Shown here: positions 60,821 to 64,000 of the stretch, piece after piece | Layout of the letters: each line of letters opens with the position of its first letter | Numbering within the stretch: the stretch's first letter is position 1 | Origin: Euwallacea fornicatus | Lineage: Eukaryota > Arthropoda > Insecta > Coleoptera > Curculionidae | DNA length: 64,000 bases | Assembly: GCF_040115645.1 (NCBI RefSeq) | Contig: NC_089577.1 | Span: 124,001-188,000 of the forward strand | Direction: 5' to 3' | Program-made: the position numbers and the translations under genes | Notes under the pieces: model-generated | Seen by the model: the letters and a program-made list of their open reading frames with translations, nothing else | Told to the model about the DNA's origin: nothing | Database searches by the model: none

Positions 60821-63800
60821 TTAACCTCGACTCAACAAATCCGACAATTCTCGTATTACGCTCATGTTTTCGTGCATGTATGCCTTGGTCTCCCAGAGCA
60901 TGTTGCACAACTTCTCGTCCGATTTCTCATCCATAGCGACTTCTTCAGAAAGTTGGGGGGAAAATCGGAAATAGGGAATTCCTATGGAGGAGCACCAGGC
61001 CCTAGCCCGGTCCACTACTCGACCATCGCTACACGTGGCCTGTGAATATGTAAAAAATTAAAAAATGCTAAATTTCAAGGTGGGATTTCAATGAGAATTT
61101 ACCTGATCTACAAGGAGTGTTCCTAAGTTTTGAATGCCCAGAACCACCCGAGTGGTATCCCATATGCTCTCCGGCCTAAATACATCTACAGCTTTAAGCT
61201 CTGTGACTGGAATTACTCCTGCAAAGAATTTAATGGCGTCAAAACACAAAATTTAAGATTTCAAAGACAACACATAAACCTCCAAAAATAAAGGAATGGT
61301 TCTACAGGGTATGACTAAAATATCTCACCGAATTTTCCGAAAGAGTTTCACATATATTTTTTACATAAAAATATAAACAAACCTGTTCCCAGACTAACTA
61401 CAACCGAGACGGGACAACTCTCGCTCTCTCTACCCATAGCCTTGAGGGCTAAACAGTGTTCATGTATTTCCGTGAGAGCGTCTAAAGTTGGATTATTGGC
61501 TATCAGGCCCCCGTCCAAATACCTCTGGAACATTCTGAAATGGTCTTTTAAAAAAGGGTGCTTAAGGAAAGATTGAAAAGTACCTGTAGTAAGTCGGGGC
61601 TGCTCCTGTGGCCCTGGCAACCTGCCACACAAATTGCTGCTCAGGTGGAGGGGGTAATTCATAAGGTGAATCATGCTTCACCCCTAAAATATTACTGGGG
61701 CTGTTGTAGTTTCTGAATAAGTGCAGTTCTGCGGGTTTCCTGTCTGCCAGCAGTCCTGTGATCATTACCTATTTAGAAAAATTCATGAGGTGTAAGTTGT
61801 GTTTTTATTAAGGTGGCTGCTACCTTCGGATGCTTTATGTCAGACATGACAGTCTCTGATCCAAAAGTCTCTTTCATGACGTTCTCTAGGTTCTCACTGC
61901 AATACGGCCGACTGCCAATGAAAGTTTTTTCTTTAAGTCGGAAATAGAGGCAAAGACACTCTTTCATGGACTTTCCAGAGGCGATCCCTAAAGCCAAAAT
62001 TCCTCCTGTGCTTGTTCCAGCCACCCAGTCGAAGCAAAAATTAATGGGCTTCTGGAATGCAGCCTCCAATTGCAGCAGCATCTGCACTAATACCAGTCCT
62101 CGTATACCGCCCCCGTCCAGGGTGAGCAATCGCCCCGTTTTGATATCGCGCCTTTTATACTTTCTGGCGGTCACTTCCATGCCAGCCACTGCCAACATTT
62201 GGTTGAGCATGTCTCGATTTGTGGGACCAATCACCTTAAACAATATTTTATTCATATTTTAATCTACAAACCTAATAAAATTATTTTGTATTGTAACGTA
62301 AACATGAGGTAAACTGCCGATTTGGATACAACAAATATATTTCCAATTTAAATTTTGAGGAAATGATGAAGCAACAGTTTTGATAACATAGACAAGCTAT
62401 CATCAAAAATATTCTCATTTTGTTAAAAATGATCAAGTGGTTGATTAGTTAGTTGGTATTCTTGACTATACCGTGAACGTTAAATAACATGGTAAAATTT
62501 ATATTTTATTTAAGTAATGAGAAAACAAGTACAGACGGTGCGTTTGATGACAGCATAAAAACGAAAATATAAATAGAAAAAACACGAAAATATTGTCTGT
62601 GGTCTGTTTTATTGATTTAATCACACCACAACACTTCCGCAAAAATTCTCTTTACCTTGGGTGGAGGAATACCATCATAAGTGCCATGCTGTATACAGCC
62701 TTCAGTGCAACCGACCATGTCAGCCCTGCACCTGCGTGCTCCCACTGCGTGTAGATAATACAAAATTTTAGGCTCCAAGTCTGCAACGCAAAAGGAAGAA
62801 TAAACAATAAAACAAAATTTAATGCATTGTACCTTTGATAACCAAATGTCTAGGAGATTCGGCAGCGTTATTCAACAAATCCAAATTGGCTCCAAACACG
62901 ATGAGGGCTTGTAAAATTGGCAAATGACCTTGTTTGACTGCTAAATGAATTGGCCGATTCCCGTCTTTATCGGGCAAATCAACTTTGGCTTGTCGACTCA
63001 AAAGTGCAACCACACAATCGAGTCTAAACGAAAAATTTTGAGTCAAAATTCAACCTCAAATTAAATCGTTACCTCTGCCTTTCTACCATGACATGCAAAG
63101 CAGTTTTACGTTCAAAATTCTCCGCGTTTATGTTGCAGTTCACCTCTATTAAAGCTTCGATTACAACGCGAGAATTGGCCCAATGCAAAGGAGTCCCTCC
63201 ATTCTTCATGTCACTGTGGTGTAACGTGTTAGGATTATCCTGAAACCCCCCTTCATAAACCCCTTTATTTCACCTTAAAACATCTCAGTGTACCTGCAGG
63301 AAATTTCCTACATATCCAGGCTCCATATAATCCCCATCCCCAGTGGCGGTTTTATTGACATCAGCCCCTGCGATTAATAGAGCTTTAACACAATCAGGCT
63401 TATCAGCACGGCAGGCCATATGCAAGGGGGTATATCCATTATTATTCAACAAGTTCAGACATTTTGAAGAGTTCCCCTGAACTAAGGCCTTAAAAAAGCA
63501 CATTATTTATTAAAAGTAGCCAAAAACCATAGCAAACATACAGCAATAATATCTTTGGTGGTGCTGGCTGCATAATGAAAAACTGAGTTTCCATCGTTGT
63601 CTAAATGTTCTAGAGAACAATTAGTTGCCACCAGCATTTGCACAGTTTTCAAGTTAAGGGTAGTAATAGCCACTTGCAGCGGAGACATGCTCTTCTCACC
63701 ATCACTGCTATTGAGAAAAGAATTGATTCTTGGGTCATTGAATGAATCATACAAAGCAAAATATGCAGCCAGATGTGCTAACGTCCATGAGGGATGCTCT

Positions 63801-64000
63801 ATGAGGATATCACACAGCTTTTGGAGACCATTAACATTGCACATCTATAAAAATTACTTAAAATAACCATCTAAATATATAGGATAATTTTACCTCTTTG
63901 GCTATATCAATGAAAAGGGGAAGTTTGTCATGAAAAATTACAAATTTTGTCTCAGCATCATTTAAGCTACTTGCTCGGTATAAACTACAAAGCCTTATTT
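60821..64000 (-). CDS. iPLA2-VIA: Calcium-independent phospholipase A2 (PLA2G6 type), 5' end beyond window
   Basis: Eleven exons seen: 64000-63894 (partial), 63844-63542, 63488-63294, 63239-63073, 63023-62833, 62780-62656, 62234-61824, 61768-61584, 61534-61383, 61218-61103, 61039-60821. The N-terminal part holds ankyrin repeats ([60 protein letters not shown]). The patatin-like lipase domain has the oxyanion loop DGGGIRG, the catalytic serine motif GTSTGG and the catalytic Asp in [15 protein letters not shown]. The end ([20 protein letters not shown]) matches human PLA2G6. The enzyme hydrolyses the sn-2 acyl chain of phospholipids and is linked to mitochondrial membrane remodelling; human mutations cause neurodegeneration. 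The visible part covers about 720 residues with an intact catalytic dyad. Only the first N-terminal exon(s) are missing. Confidence 0.94.

Overview
The window is nuclear DNA of an insect. Protein-coding genes are split by mostly short GT-AG introns (about 50-65 nt), the intergenic DNA is AT-rich, polyadenylation signals are AATAAA, and the products match insect or general animal families. The compact gene style and the CAGGGTG-ended repeats suggest a holometabolous insect, perhaps a beetle; that last step is inference. Nothing bacterial, no CRISPR array, and no rRNA or tRNA gene was seen. All exon models were built by eye from ORFs, splice sites, reading phase and remembered family sequence, so conserved exons are secure and exact edges slightly less so.

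Left part (1-19 kb). The first coding exon of a laminin alpha chain (LanA) leaves the left edge on the minus strand. Behind it lies a PQ-loop membrane protein (SLC66A3). After a gene-poor stretch holding a 1.17 kb foldback element comes furrowed (fw), a 12-exon selectin-like receptor (CCP, fucolectin-type and C-type lectin domains, three more CCPs, one membrane span) on the plus strand, with a possible second cytoplasmic tail.

Middle (19-38 kb). Vps4 (ESCRT ATPase, minus) and TCF25/Nulp1 (plus) share a 0.6 kb head-to-head promoter. An unrecognised secreted Arg/Ser/Asp-rich repeat protein with its own TATA box follows. Next is a calpain whose catalytic Cys and His are replaced (CalpC-like). 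Its 5.4 kb intron has filled with transposon debris, including two fragments of a DDE transposase.

38-49.5 kb. One very large minus-strand gene of 18 coding exons (2014 residues) encodes a disordered, proline- and charge-rich, tail-anchored protein that I do not recognise. It carries an internal duplicated module. A separate phase-compatible first exon would give a 1312-residue short form.

Right part (49.5-64 kb) is dense and mostly housekeeping: PLPP6-type phosphatase (minus), a ZAD plus ten C2H2 finger protein (plus), complex I 24 kDa subunit NDUFV2 (plus), cyclase-associated protein capt (minus), a 38-residue SMIM30-like micropeptide (plus), MTERF3 (plus), and most of the calcium-independent phospholipase iPLA2-VIA (minus, its N-terminus past the right edge). 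These genes do not form a pathway; several sit head-to-head and probably share promoters.

Best candidates for something undescribed: the RDL-repeat secreted protein (25.6-27.4 kb), the large tail-anchored protein with two alternative N-termini (38.5-47.4 kb), and the micropeptide at 58.4 kb.
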